DNA of 64,000 bases, taken from Apophysomyces variabilis (Eukaryota; Mucoromycota; Mucoromycetes; Mucorales; Mucoraceae). The position numbers were made by a program, and so were the translations under genes. The stretch is from positions 673,465 to 737,464 of the forward strand of contig MZZL01000408.1 of NCBI GenBank assembly GCA_002749535.1, written 5' to 3'. The notes beneath the pieces were generated by a model, which was not told where the DNA came from, searched no databases, and was given only the letters and a program-made list of their open reading frames with translations. Shown here one piece after another: positions 23,261-34,688 of the stretch; the stretch's first letter is position 1, and each line of letters opens with the position of its first letter.

Positions 23261-26053
23261 CTAGTAGAGGAAAGCGAGATCTGTATACAAATCAAGCCAA
23301 GAGAAAAATAAGGAGAGGACAAAGACAACGAAATTATTTTCTTTGTTTGCCAATTTATACATTGTGCGACTCTTTTTCTTGCTTCGACAACTTTCTTTTT
23401 CAATTTGAGAAGTTTTTTTTTTACGATTGGTCAGTTATAATGAAAAGCCCTTTTTTTACCATGTTTATCAAAACCAATTATAATGATGCGCATAAACTTT
23501 CTCATGATATATGGTCACCACTCTTGGCAGTCTAAAGTTTACCCTTCTTCGTTTCTTGATTAATACTTGTGTTATCCAAAGGATAACAAGTTTAGGACAC
23601 GTCTAAATGATATCAAAATGATGACAGAGTTTGAGTATTAAAATAGTTTCTCGAATTCTTGGATAAGCACGTCCCAGTCATTGCTAACATGAGTCAGATC
23701 GTAATAGCCGAGTTAAGTAGGAACCACGTGTAGAATGATTTATTGTGTGTTTGAGTATATTAAAAACGTGATGATCCTAAGATATCAAGATCCGTCTTTA
23801 TATATGGACATCTTTGCGCGGAGAGTAAATTTACAAACACATGAAGTACAAAAGTTCGCCTATATAGGCTAATTTGCACAGAAGGCCATAAAGCCATATC
23901 TGTAACTTGCGCTGCTACACTTTAGGCAGGTGCTTACGTTCCAGGAGATCTGTGTTTAGCTTGCTATGGCCAGGTACCTTTCGCCGTTTAAGCAGCGATG
24001 AATCACCTGATTCCATGTTCCAAAGCATGCTTTGGCTTTTTCTGCGCGGGATATTGCCAAAGCCATTGTCTCTCCGGGACAATCATCACCAAACTGTCCT
24101 GATCTTTTTCGCTCCATTACAAAAATAAAGGGAGCATAAAGATGAGAAAGGAAAGATAAACAAAGAAAACAAAACTACTAATCCAGATGAATTGGAATTT
24201 ATTGACAGTGGTGTTCTATACTCTGAATAACTCTGCCGTTCTGATGATGCTTGCTTTGATAACGTTACTTTAATTATAACTCTTTATCAAAATTCTCACA
24301 ATGATCTACTCTGATTAAGGGTAAAATAAAGGAAATATCGCTATATTATTTTTTGCATTATGCTGTTGCGATTCCTCTTCAAGGGAAAGGAGAAAATAAT
24401 TATATAAGTTATTAGTAAATGGCTCATGCGGCAAGTATATTTTACCCTCATCAACTCGATCCTGCAATAAACGCCAGATTCATCCAAGTAGCGTGAAGTG
24501 TAAATCATGGTTGGTCAATGAGAATGACATACTACCTTTTCACTTATTCCCATGGTATCCTAACGCTAGCCTGGGAGTCGGCGAGGAGGAGAATCCTGAG
24601 GAAATCCGGGTTTATTCTTCGATGCCCACCCACTCATCCTATAGAGAGTGCTTTATTTATTTGTATCATCAGGCTGTAGAATAGCTAAGTTATAAACTAT
24701 AATAGCATTTTTCTCTAGTTTCTTGTCTTCCACTTTGCTGAATATCTCTTCTATCCAAAATCACCCAATCTTTCAGGTTGTCGAGAATATCCGGAAGCAT
24801 ATGTTGCCTTTGCTTTCAGAGACAGATAGCTACTGCAGTTGACCAGAAGAGAGTATGCAATGTGAGATGTGCCAAGTATGTTGTTCAAGATCTATTGTGT
24901 TATGAGGTAAAATGGCTGCATGATAGTAATAACATCCAATTTGTTGTACTTGTTTCATCCAATGCTTCTGTTTAAAGTTGCGTTATGCATACTTTTTTAT
25001 TCAAGATTGTGTTATTTCTTGGAAGAGATAAAGTTAAAGTAGTCTTCTCAATTTTGTGCGCTCTGACTGACAACGTGCTTTTGTCATACGTAGGAGTGAT
25101 GAACGTATCATAGGTCATGTAATTAAAAGTGCAGTTCGAGATAAAACCAAAAGAAAAGATGAATGAGGACAACATATCGTTTTATTAATGGAGGGGCGCG
25201 TCATGGTATGCCACGTTAATACTTGTGTAGTCGCGCAGATAGGGCAATTGTTGTCGATTGATGTCATGAAGCAAGCTGCGTCAAAGAATCTAAGAGGGGA
25301 CGAAAGCACGGTATGTCCAATGACTATGCCACCTATCGATGAAAGGATTACATGTATGAATTGACAAGTGTTCTACGCATGAACTGGCGGGCATTTTTGG
25401 TCAGTCCATCAATAATCGAAAGCTTATTTTATTTTCACTCCGTTATTTATTCATATTACCGTAGGAAGTCAGCATCCACCAGGCTATGTAACATCCTTAA
25501 CTGAACTTCCTGTAGTCAGTAAATTACGAGAATACAGTGACATTGATGGATGTATTGGTTCTCCTCGTTCTATTCCATTTTTCATTTTTTTGAATGAACA
25601 TTGTCGTAAAGTAGCAAAAGCATACTGCATCATTGTTATCCTTATCTTGGATCTTTGCAACATTTGGACTACGTGTAGTGGAAGCGTGGCTGGTTTTTTG
25701 AACCTTTGAGCACTCTGCTACGGCACTATATCAGCGCCTAATTGATTTCCCATCGTAAACACGTTTTATAAGTGGCGCAAATTAACATGCAAAAAGCTGT
25801 AATTAGCAGGATTTCAGTGGCTGCAATACATTGACAGCGTTAGCAGATTGCGTAAACCATCCAGATTCTCTCTCGGTAAAATACAGTATTTTAACAAGTT
25901 AATTTGCTCCACTCCTAGAGTACTTTTGCGCAAGCGAATAGGATAACTTTTCATGAAAACGAAAAATTTATTTCAGAGTAGCGCGGAATGTACGTCAAAA
26001 TAAATATTTTATTATCATCAACTTATTGACACTAAAGCCGTGAGTGCTGCGTT
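23261..26053. other. Gene-poor AT-rich stretch
   Basis: No supported gene. Short coding-like patches at about 23907-24128 and 25190-25320 show no recognisable domain. A small hairpin (GTTATCC-AAA-GGATAAC) lies near 23572. Confidence 0.45.
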
Positions 26054-26890
26054 GGATTTCACCTAAACCTGTAGTACTACTATATTTAGTACTACGGTTC
26101 CTATGGTCAGTTCGTATCTAGTTAACTGCAGTACTAATATTAAAGCTGCTTCAAGGTCAAGCTTTATGTGATCTATTAGACTCAAAGTGAGTTGAAATAG
26201 AGTCATCCGACATTATGTGCGCGCACTATATACATGTCCTGCTGCAGCTAGGAAACTGATATGAGACAAGTTTTATTTTGTGCGAGCCGTTGTACTCTTT
26301 TTTTTTTTTGGTGCCTCTTTAATATAGCAGCGCAGTCTTTTCTCTTATACCATTTACCTAAGGTTATATTCAACTGATTATCTTCGTTGAACAGACGATA
26401 AACCACAAAACAGTGTTCTTTGTCTTGCCATGAAGGTACTGCTTGACGACACTGGCTTGCTGCATTGTATTGTCAATCTTGATGACTTGGTCCTCGATCG
26501 AGCAAATGCTCCAGAAGTGCTTTCCTGCAGGCTTGCTCGAAACGAGCCATTCAACCACAGTGTAAATGCGCTGCTTGATGGTATTCAGCTGACGATAGGA
26601 GAACTGTGCTGTTGCAGTTCGATCCTGTCTAATTCTGCGATCGGTAGAACCTATTGAAAGGTCGATTGAGAAAAATTGTTTGAATTCAATCATTATTAAG
26701 GTTGTAGAGTGTCCTAAAAAAAGGTTATCCCACAGGAACACCGGTCCTCCGGAAGTGTAGTACTACTATAGTTGGAAATACCACAGAAAAGTAGAGCAGT
26801 GCTGAGATCCTGACACCCACGTCAGTCCTACAGGACGTCCGGCTAGCTATAGTACTACTATATTTGGTACTACAGGTTTAGGTGACATCC
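26054..26890. mobile_element. 837-bp element with terminal inverted repeats (MITE-like)
   Basis: The first 24 bases (26054-26077, GGATTTCACCTAAACCTGTA then GTAC) recur inverted at 26867-26890 with one mismatch. Just inside each end is a palindrome-rich AGTACTACTATA module, and a further copy lies at about 26757-26770. The interior has short ORFs on both strands (about 26430-26741) but no recognisable transposase, so a non-autonomous DNA transposon is the best reading. At the right end the motif TTTAGGTGA is repeated in tandem (about 26878-26900). No target-site duplication is obvious. Confidence 0.55.
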
Positions 26891-27107
26891 GTTTAGGTGA
26901 ACATTAAGCAAAGCTAACCATTGCAAATAGTCAAAGATCAACCTCATCGTGCTTCTACTTTGTTGGAATGCCAAAATGAATTCTAAGAATTAATCTTATT
27001 ATCCCCACTCTATGAAATCAAGCAATAGGGGATTTTGACCTTTGGTAACAGGGAAATCAAGGTCCGTTTATTTAGTAATACATTTCGCTCCCAATTGTTT
27101 CTGTTGC

Positions 27108-29147
27108 CTATAAAAAGTGCTTCAGAAACATGGCAATGCACACCACTTGGGCATCAACGACTGATTTCTGTTGATATATATGGCCTTCATTATCAGCCGC
27201 AAATGTCCAGACCTTATCGTGTCCGATGTTTTTCTGTAGGATAGCCTTCATCTGCTCAAATTCCGAGAACGGCACCCGGGAATCGTTACGCCCATGGCTC
27301 ATAAAACAAGGCACAGTGATTTTGTCTGCATTCGTAAGAGGCGATATTTCAATCAAAAACTTTCTCATATCTGGATCGCGCTCATCTCCATACTCTGCTC
27401 TACGATGATCTCGACGATGCTCTGCAGTGGTTTCCAGAAAGGTGACCCAATTAGAAATGCCGCAGGTTTCTACTCCACACTTAAGGCGATCGGAGTAATG
27501 TGTCATGCAAGCAAAGGACATGTAACCTCCATAAGATCTTCCCATAACAGCGACACGGGCAGCGTCGAGGTAAGGCATAGATGTTGAAATATAATCTAAT
27601 AAAGCCCCAACATCCTTCACGGAATCTTCGCGTTGATATCCGTCGTCAGCTTGCATGTAGGAAATGCCATAGCCGCTAGATCCACGTACATTTGGAGCAA
27701 TGATGCAAACGCCTAAAGTTTGTACAAGATATTGCAGGTACAGTCGCGGATTGTAGGCGGGCAAATGCTGCGATGCTGGCCCACCATGCAAGTAGATTAT
27801 CACCGGGAATTTTGCTGCAAGTGATAACGCATCCAGCGAATAAGAATCGTAGGGTGCTGGTAAATAAACGAAGCTGGGTATGAGGAGATTGTCAAAGGAG
27901 GGATAGCGGATAAGTTTGGGTATAGAAACCGGATGAGAGGGTCGCGGATGTTCCGTGGCACGATAAGAAGTGAAGGAGAAATCCTTGACCGATAGCTTGT
28001 ATAATGTGCCGGGAGAGGATACCGATTCCATTGAAACTACGATCACTTCTTCATCGACTTCGGAGAATGCCACTGTCTTGATTTGTCCAGCGATATCGGC
28101 GGGGATATCAACCTTGTTGATTTTTTCAGTACTAAGGTTCATAAGGTAGATCTTACTATATCCATCAACGTTAGCATATAAAAGAAGATGCCGCTTGGAT
28201 GGAAGTCCAAAGCACGGCCAAGATATAGGCAATAAAGAATCCTCCAGACCAGGGGTAGTAATGGGACGTATGGCTTTGCTTTGGAGATCATAGACTGCAC
28301 ACGATGTGTATTCCGACATCCATGTAGTGTTAAGATAAAGGATGTTTGGGTCAGTCTTGGAAAACTTTCCGGTTATCTTTGCAGCAAATCCATTTCCATC
28401 TCGGTTAGGAAGCTGAATATGATCTAGTTGCCCACTCGCTATGTCTAGAACACAGGTAACGGTCTTGGCAGTGGTAATGTTATGAGCAATAAGGGCCTTG
28501 CTATTGTCTGCATTCCAACTATAGATTATGCTAATTCCGCTTGTCATTGCGATAAGCTCGCCGTGGAGCGGTTCTCCAGCAGGTCTCTGTCTCAAATGAC
28601 GCAAGTAGATGTCGGTATCTTTGCCATTGCGGGCATTGCAGGTGTAGAGTACTTTGGATCCATCGGGAGACACGACAAAGTTTCGCGTCAGCGACCCTGC
28701 AGGAGTCCATGCTTCCAGTAGATGAGATTCCTCGGCGATTCCACCCTCAACAGGCAGGAAGCGATAGAGCTGGAAAAGCTCCTCTCCGTTGGTGTCAATG
28801 GTGCAGATGGCACCACCACTACGCCATTCACCATTCTCATCCTCATCGCCTTCAACTGGCTTGAAGATACCGATGGTGTTTCCTTTACCTTTTCCAGTGA
28901 GATAGGTAATTCTGGTAGCCTCGGTGGCCAGAGCGGCGGATACATAATAAAGCTCCTCGGATTCGCTCCCTTGCGGTCTCTTGCGAAAATAGAGGGCCTC
29001 TGCCTGGTTAAGGGAATTGTGGGCAAACGCTTCAAATTGGCTAGGAGTTGCACTGCTTGCGTAGCTTTCAAAGTCATTTATTATTTCGATAGACGGTTCA
29101 GGAACGCTGCCTGTCTCTACACAAGCAGGAATGAACGTATTAACCAT
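27108..29147 (-). CDS. S9-family prolyl-oligopeptidase/acylaminoacyl-peptidase-like serine hydrolase
   Basis: One uninterrupted exon of 679 aa. The N-terminal 400 or so residues look like a beta-propeller (repeats such as LTRNFVVSPDGSKVLYTC). The C-terminal alpha/beta-hydrolase has FPVIIYLHGGP (oxyanion side), the nucleophile Ser538 in GRSYGGYM, Asp622 in HGRNDSRVP and His656 in NEGHIYQ. This is the standard S9 triad spacing, so an active peptidase is expected. No signal peptide is seen, so it is likely cytosolic. The start at 29147 is the first ATG in frame; nine bases upstream are open but use TTG. The gene lacks introns and is isolated in a gene-poor region between the inverted-repeat element and 1.6 kb of non-coding DNA. 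Confidence 0.87.
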   Translation of the reverse strand: MVNTFIPACVETGSVPEPSIEIINDFESYASSATPSQFEAFAHNSLNQAEALYFRKRPQGSESEELYYVSAALATEATRITYLTGKGKGNTIGIFKPVEGDEDENGEWRSGGAICTIDTNGEELFQLYRFLPVEGGIAEESHLLEAWTPAGSLTRNFVVSPDGSKVLYTCNARNGKDTDIYLRHLRQRPAGEPLHGELIAMTSGISIIYSWNADNSKALIAHNITTAKTVTCVLDIASGQLDHIQLPNRDGNGFAAKITGKFSKTDPNILYLNTTWMSEYTSCAVYDLQSKAIRPITTPGLEDSLLPISWPCFGLPSKRHLLLYANVDGYSKIYLMNLSTEKINKVDIPADIAGQIKTVAFSEVDEEVIVVSMESVSSPGTLYKLSVKDFSFTSYRATEHPRPSHPVSIPKLIRYPSFDNLLIPSFVYLPAPYDSYSLDALSLAAKFPVIIYLHGGPASQHLPAYNPRLYLQYLVQTLGVCIIAPNVRGSSGYGISYMQADDGYQREDSVKDVGALLDYISTSMPYLDAARVAVMGRSYGGYMSFACMTHYSDRLKCGVETCGISNWVTFLETTAEHRRDHRRAEYGDERDPDMRKFLIEISPLTNADKITVPCFMSHGRNDSRVPFSEFEQMKAILQKNIGHDKVWTFAADNEGHIYQQKSVVDAQVVCIAMFLKHFL

Positions 29148-30753
29148 GTTGCGCAACTGGTGAAGGATTAAAGCGGGGAAAACGTATAATGCTCTGTGCG
29201 TTATCCAGTTACGAAAATTGGTCTATCTATCAATCACTAAGGAACAGATTTTAAAACTCCTTTTCCAAAGTAAGCGTATCACTGCACTATGTTATTGGTT
29301 GCGAAGTGAACACCTCGGGAGGACATAATTTGCGGCAATCAGACGGTCGTCTTCAAATTCTACACTGATTGGCAGAAGTAGTTGCACTGGGCCTAATTAC
29401 CGGAAAAAGAAAAGGCACGTTCAGGGAGAATATTCTCCCCGATTCAAGGAATAACTTTATTGAAGGTAAACTTTTACGTAATGTCATCATCGATATCAGT
29501 AAGCACTGCGATAATCCTTTTCATGGTCCCGCCAGTTGACCTGTCGCTACTGTCTTGATTATCGCAAGCGAACTTGCAGTTCCAGCGCATATGACCCGGC
29601 AATCCTGTGCGTATCCTATCCGGGGCAGCACGGTGGTGGAAGCGAGCACGAGCGGCAATGCTGGCCGATTAAGTGAATGCTGGCCAAAGCAAAAATTTCC
29701 CAGCCAATGACCTACTTGCTTTATCTACGTAACACTTGCCACTTAAAAGCCTCGTAAACCTGCCTGAGATATTGCTGACATGCGGATTGAGGAATAGTGA
29801 GGCTCACTTACGACCTGGTATAGAAAGGGTGGCAGACAAGAAAATAGTACTGCCTCCCGCCTTCTATCATATCTTATTCTAAACGAGTTGGCGATGATTA
29901 CATTGAGGGAACTGCGCTCTGAGATAATTTACAGCTTCAGTATCAGCAATGAGAAATTAACTTGGAAGCTATGAGGCTGGTCGCAGCAAAAGAAGTCTTA
30001 TTTTGCCCTAGTGACATCAAAGAGCAAAGGTAGGATGATTAAATTAGATCTAGAAAATTTTTCCCTAGCCATGTAATGGTCGTACTGCGGGGCAATTAGC
30101 TCCCTGTTATGGCAAGATATGCCTATGGTCACTGATACTATATCCATGCATACCGGAGTGGAGAAAAAGGGCTCGTCTGGGTTCTAGGTTTGTAATATTT
30201 CTGAGGAATCCACCGTTATTGTTTGTATTATGACAGAGTTTTGCAACAACCTGCAAGACACGTTACGCAGCTGGTTGTTGTTGGCATCGAGAGATACAGC
30301 TATGTTGGGTTGCGTTTCTAAACTATGAATGTTTGACATCGGAAGGATACTAGCTCTTGTGTTAGACAGCTAACTATTGATGCGAGCGTTGTATCAGATT
30401 TATATGTGGACTTTAAGCGCTCTGTAATTGAAAGGATGGATAAGAACCAGGAAGCAATTTATTTGCATTGCGCAGAATTTTGGTATTATAAATCTAAGCT
30501 GATTGGATCAAACGAGAAAAGCAATGGTGCAAAACTCAGGAATGCAACAGTCAATGCCGACTGATATTTCCGGCGCCAATGGAGTTTAACCCGGACAAGG
30601 TCCATCTCCATATCGGCCCTATCGAAGAGTCACACTCAAGCCGACGACCAAGTTGTGAGCCCGCCAAAATTTTCTCCCAATACCATTAAGCCGTCCCGTA
30701 CGTTTTTCGCATACTCTTTGCAACCGCAGACACACGCAGTTTGTTTTTTCATC
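29148..30753. other. Divergent intergenic region, 1.6 kb
   Basis: It separates the divergent S9 hydrolase and RRM/SR genes. No coding sequence, repeat or RNA gene was recognised. Confidence 0.5.
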
Positions 30754-32351
30754 ATGGCCTCAACAGTATATGTTGGAAATATACCATCGCAAGCGCATCC
30801 TGATGACTTGAAGAGAATGTTTAACAAATACGGCCGGGTTGTTATGGTCGAAACGAAGCTTGGTTACGCGTTTGTTGTAAGTTTTTCACCACGTTTTGAA
30901 TCGTTCCATGCATCATCTGCGTCGAGCTCGAGAATGAGGAGATAAGAAAAAAAATAGAACAGAAGAAAGAAGAGAAAGGGATGAAGAAACGTTTGTGCGC
31001 AGAATCAGTGGGATAGCGTAGAGGAAAACATGGGTTGTGGAACGCTACAACCGAGATACGTCTCTATTCTATCTCTGTATCTCTCTTTCTCTCTCTGTCT
31101 CTCTCCGTCTCGTCCTTTTGTTCTTGCGCAGCTCGTTGTTATAATTATATGGAGACACATCCGGCTGACTGACGTTTAAAAAAAGGATATGGAAGATCGA
31201 CGGTCATGCGATGAAGTGATTCACCGTTTGAACGGCATCAGTTATATGGGAAACACACTGCGGGTCGAATTGGCACATAGTGAAACAGATCGACGATACG
31301 GTGGACCGACATCAGCGAAAGATACATGTTACAAGTGCGGCGGCGTAGGGCATTTTGCACGCAACTGTCCAAGGTAAGAGCGTTGTCTCTTGGTCGATCC
31401 ATATTCGCAGCACATCCCTTTCCCTTCCTCTTTTCCCCTTCGTTCACTCTGTGCGACTATATAAACAGAAAGAGAGACGGAGAGAAAGAGCTTCGCCATG
31501 TCATGTTCACGCACCGTATTCCCTTTTAGTGGTCTCGTTGACGCTCCACGCTTTGCCCCTCCTCTTCCTCCTCCCCGACGGGCAGAGTATCGCGACGACC
31601 GTCCCATCAAAACATCCAGAGATCGATATGTTCCAGGTTATCGTGGGGCTCCTCCAGCACCATTGCCACCACCTCCACCGCCACCAGCCGGTCCGGCAGC
31701 ATTAGTTGCAGACAGAGGATATCGGTCTGTTTATGACCGTCCCGAACCGGCTGGTTATAGTGAACGTTATCGCCAACCCGTTGATCGTTTTGCTCGTCCA
31801 ATGGATTATCCGCCCAGTACGTTTGTGAAAGAGGATACATTGCGAAGCAGAGAAACTGATGATTGAGATGACTCGCAGGAGATTATGAACGGCCACGCCA
31901 CTATCCTCCGATGGATCGATATGCTGCGCCCGCAAACGGACGCGGACCTGCTCCTGAACGCATAGGATATCGCGAACGTGAACCGGCATACCAAGCTCCT
32001 TTGCCAAGAGACTCCCGTCTTTCCCGGTCAGCTGAACGAGATTACAGGTAAAAAGGGAAGATAAACATGTTTTGTATCTTGACATGAAAGCTTCACAAGG
32101 GGACGAGTACCACCTCCAAGGTATCGTGAATCACCTGAAAGATTCGATACCAGGGCGCCTAGGTATATAACTATCTTCTTTGCCGGTGACAAACAACTAA
32201 TCCTTTCTGTAGACCTGCCCCTCGTCGATCACTCAGCCCCCGTTACCGCAGCTCCCGTCCTCCACCACCAGATGTTCCGCACGGTCGACGACGCTCTCGC
32301 AGTCCACCTGTACGAGCAAGAGGCCCAAGAACCCCTAGTCCCCGCAGATAG
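30754..32351 (+). CDS. RRM plus CCHC zinc-knuckle SR-type RNA-binding protein
   Basis: Six exons (30754-30876, 31186-31373, 31530-31816, 31879-32047, 32100-32162, 32213-32351) join in phase to about 322 aa. The RRM (residues 1-75) has RNP2 VYVGNI and RNP1 LGYAFVDM, which is split by intron 1. A CCHC knuckle follows (CYKCGGVGHFARNC, about residues 90-103). A long low-complexity tail rich in Arg, Tyr and Pro has a poly-Pro run (about residues 137-146) and ends in Arg-Ser/Ser-Pro dipeptides (RRRSRSPP, RTPSPRR). The order matches SRSF7/RSZ-type splicing factors, with an RPY-rich rather than pure RS tail. Nuclear splicing or mRNA export is the likely role. The large first intron (309 nt) could host regulated splicing, as in other SR genes, but this is inference. 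Confidence 0.86.
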
Positions 32352-32971
32352 GTAATAAGGGATGGTGTTGCAAGACAAAAAGAAAAATTTATGATATATA
32401 TATATATGATCTGCCTTTCCTCCTGTTACCCTCTTCGTGTTGCGATACATGTGACATTAGTGCAATATCAGAAGCAACAGGTTACGGAATGTAAAAAAGT
32501 TACAACTACGCGTCTAAAAAACTAAGTTCCTTCTTGATAAAAAAAAAAGTTAAGCATGAAGTCATTCCACCTTTATCCAAAAGATTCGAGATGATTTGTG
32601 AAAAATGGAAAAGGTCATCGGCAATATCATTGCAGATAGACAAAACCATCAACTTTTGACCCGTTTATCTGCAAAAAAAATTATTTGTAGCAGGGAAGAT
32701 ATAGATAAAGGTCATCTTCCAGAGATGTTCAACGTTTACAGAATAAAACAGAACGCTTATTGTAAACTACTCCTAGAGTATACTTTATTTCCAAAATTAA
32801 AGCCGCTTCTAGCAAATTCACTCGGCGCATTTTGGAAACTGAGCTTGACAGTAACATCTGTGAAGAAGTTTCACTTGCGTTTCTGCTTCTTCCGAAAACT
32901 TAAGCTGACAGTGATTTATTGCACATTCTGTATTCACAAGTGTACAAGATAACAAATACATTAGCAAGGAG
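32352..32971. other. Convergent intergenic spacer
   Basis: It lies between the SR-type gene (+) and the membrane-protein gene (-). It holds an (AT)n tract near 32396-32408 and AT-rich sequence. No gene seen. Confidence 0.5.
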
Positions 32972-34688
32972 CTAGTAGAACTGCAGCCCTGCTTCACCGT
33001 TTTGGGAGCGAACCATAAGTCTCGAAACGATTCCGTCGTTTAATACACCAGACCAGCGCTGCTGGCTAGCTTCATAAAGCATCATGTTAACATCGTTAGG
33101 AGCGGACACTAACTGATTGTGACCAAGCGTTGCTTGCTCGGCAGTAAATGAACCACTGAACTCGTCCGATATACTGAGATAGGAATCGCCGTGGATGGCA
33201 AACGCTGTCATAGTGGTGAAATCTTCATTCTGCAAAATAGTCACATTGGATGTGCCATAGAGACAGGCTGCGATGAAATCAATGCTTGGACTATAACCGC
33301 CACGAATATGACCATCAAGGACACCAACGCGGATCTGTGAAGCACGCAAGTCCTGTTATATTTGTTTTTATATGTGTCAGTACCGAAGCGTCATTCTCTG
33401 GAACATCTTACCTGAGTTACGATAGCACCTCGACCAACACCGATCTCAAACTCGCGAAATTCGACGTTTAGATTCTTCGTTTGGACAATGTCAGCATGGC
33501 GCAGGTGAAGCTTCACCATATCATAATGCCATAAATTCGCGGGGAACACAATATCAACTTTGTAGGACAGACGATCGTGCTTGCTAGTGTGATCCTTATG
33601 GTGTCGCGGATGCTTACGTTTGACATTTACGGAAAATGTGTCCCACCTATCATCTACGGTTGCTTTCACCGTCTGTAAAGCGTCTTCGCTGCTTGCTAGG
33701 AGAGTCACGTTTACAGAAACATGACGTTGCGTCGAGTTTATGGCTTGTCTAATAAGAACTTGACCCCCATGATGCATAAATCTGTCCGCTATGGAAAGTT
33801 CGAATTTTCCAAACTCTTCCGGTAGGAAGGTGAAGATCTGTACTTTGTTTACCAATAGATCCTTGGTAGCTATACGTAACTCAGTTTTTTCTCGTTAGAT
33901 GATATGATCTTATGAGCTTACTGCCTATAGTCATATTGGTATGAGGACGTTTTTGATAGTGCGGACGGTAGCGACGGTGTGTAGGAAGTTCACGGTGATT
34001 CTCGGGAGGAATAGGTGCATCATCGTTGAAAATAGGGCCGCGGTGATGGGTAGGAAGTTCACGGTGATTCTCGGGAGGAATAGGTGCATCATCGTTGAAA
34101 ATAGGGCCGCGGTGATGGGTAGGAAGTTCACGGTATTCATCGATATTGTTACGATGGTTACCCATAAAATGGGTAGGATGACGGTGATGCATATCAACAC
34201 ATCGAAGTTTCTGATCCCAGATGCCGTTGGAACAGCCAAATTTCGTTAGCAAATCATTCATGAAGTCTCGTGCTTCGAAGGAGCCGCCGTATAAAAAGAC
34301 ATCTGGCGGGCCGAAAATTTCCTGTGACGATCATGATTGATTAGTAGAGAAAGAAGAGCCAATTTGCCCATTTCTACCGTTGTCTCATATGTCGCTGGTG
34401 CAGCTGCTAGCAGTATAATAACTACGATGAGGATAGAGAGAACACTAGCTGTAAAGCATCCGCAACAGATCCATTTAAATATATCTGAAGACGACGTGTG
34501 AGCGAGCAGTCAAAATTAGTGGGGTACTTACTCCTTTTACGTTGGTGTTCGCAACAGCGAGAGCCGAACGTGTAAGTCACATTGTCACCATTAGTGGTAA
34601 CAACACATTGCTCGATCGCATTCTTCTTGGTTGGTAAAGAGTCGGTTTGTTCGGTTGGGATGGCTATATAGCCTCCGTGTTTGGACAT
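32972..34688 (-). CDS. Single-pass membrane protein with adhesin-like C-terminal region, unknown function
   Basis: Five exons (34688-34532, 34484-34378, 34321-33922, 33890-33412, 33352-32972) join in phase to about 507 aa. Residues 1-52 form a cytosolic tail, and residues about 60-80 are one membrane helix (ASVLSILIVVIILLAAAPA). An extracellular part then has a Cys-containing start and a His/Pro-rich repeat (HRELPTHHRGPIFNDDAPIPPEN twice). The rest is about 280 aa of beta-rich sequence (VSVNVTLLASSEDALQTVKA, GHIRGGYSPSIDFIAACLYG) that resembles surface beta-helix or adhesin-like domains. No enzyme motif is seen. Intron 3 would be only 31 nt, and its acceptor (CTAACGAG) is the weakest call. 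The gene may be lineage-specific. Confidence 0.68.
33981..34118 (-). repeat. Coding tandem repeat, two 69-nt units
   Basis: Two near-identical 69-nt units (33981-34049 and 34050-34118), with a partial third unit beginning at 34119. They encode a 23-residue His/Pro-rich unit in the ectodomain of the membrane protein. Unit length is a multiple of three, so copy changes keep frame. Confidence 0.9.

Noticed and set aside
23572..23592. Perfect 7-bp hairpin GTTATCC/GGATAAC
   Set aside because: Too short and isolated to call a terminator or element end in AT-rich DNA.
25190..25320. Coding-like patch followed by a GTATGT donor
   Set aside because: No second exon or domain could be linked to it; may be a decayed fragment but unsupported.
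26370..26741. 123-codon ORF inside the inverted-repeat element as a transposase
   Set aside because: No DDE or helix-turn-helix pattern is recognisable, and the opposite strand is equally open.
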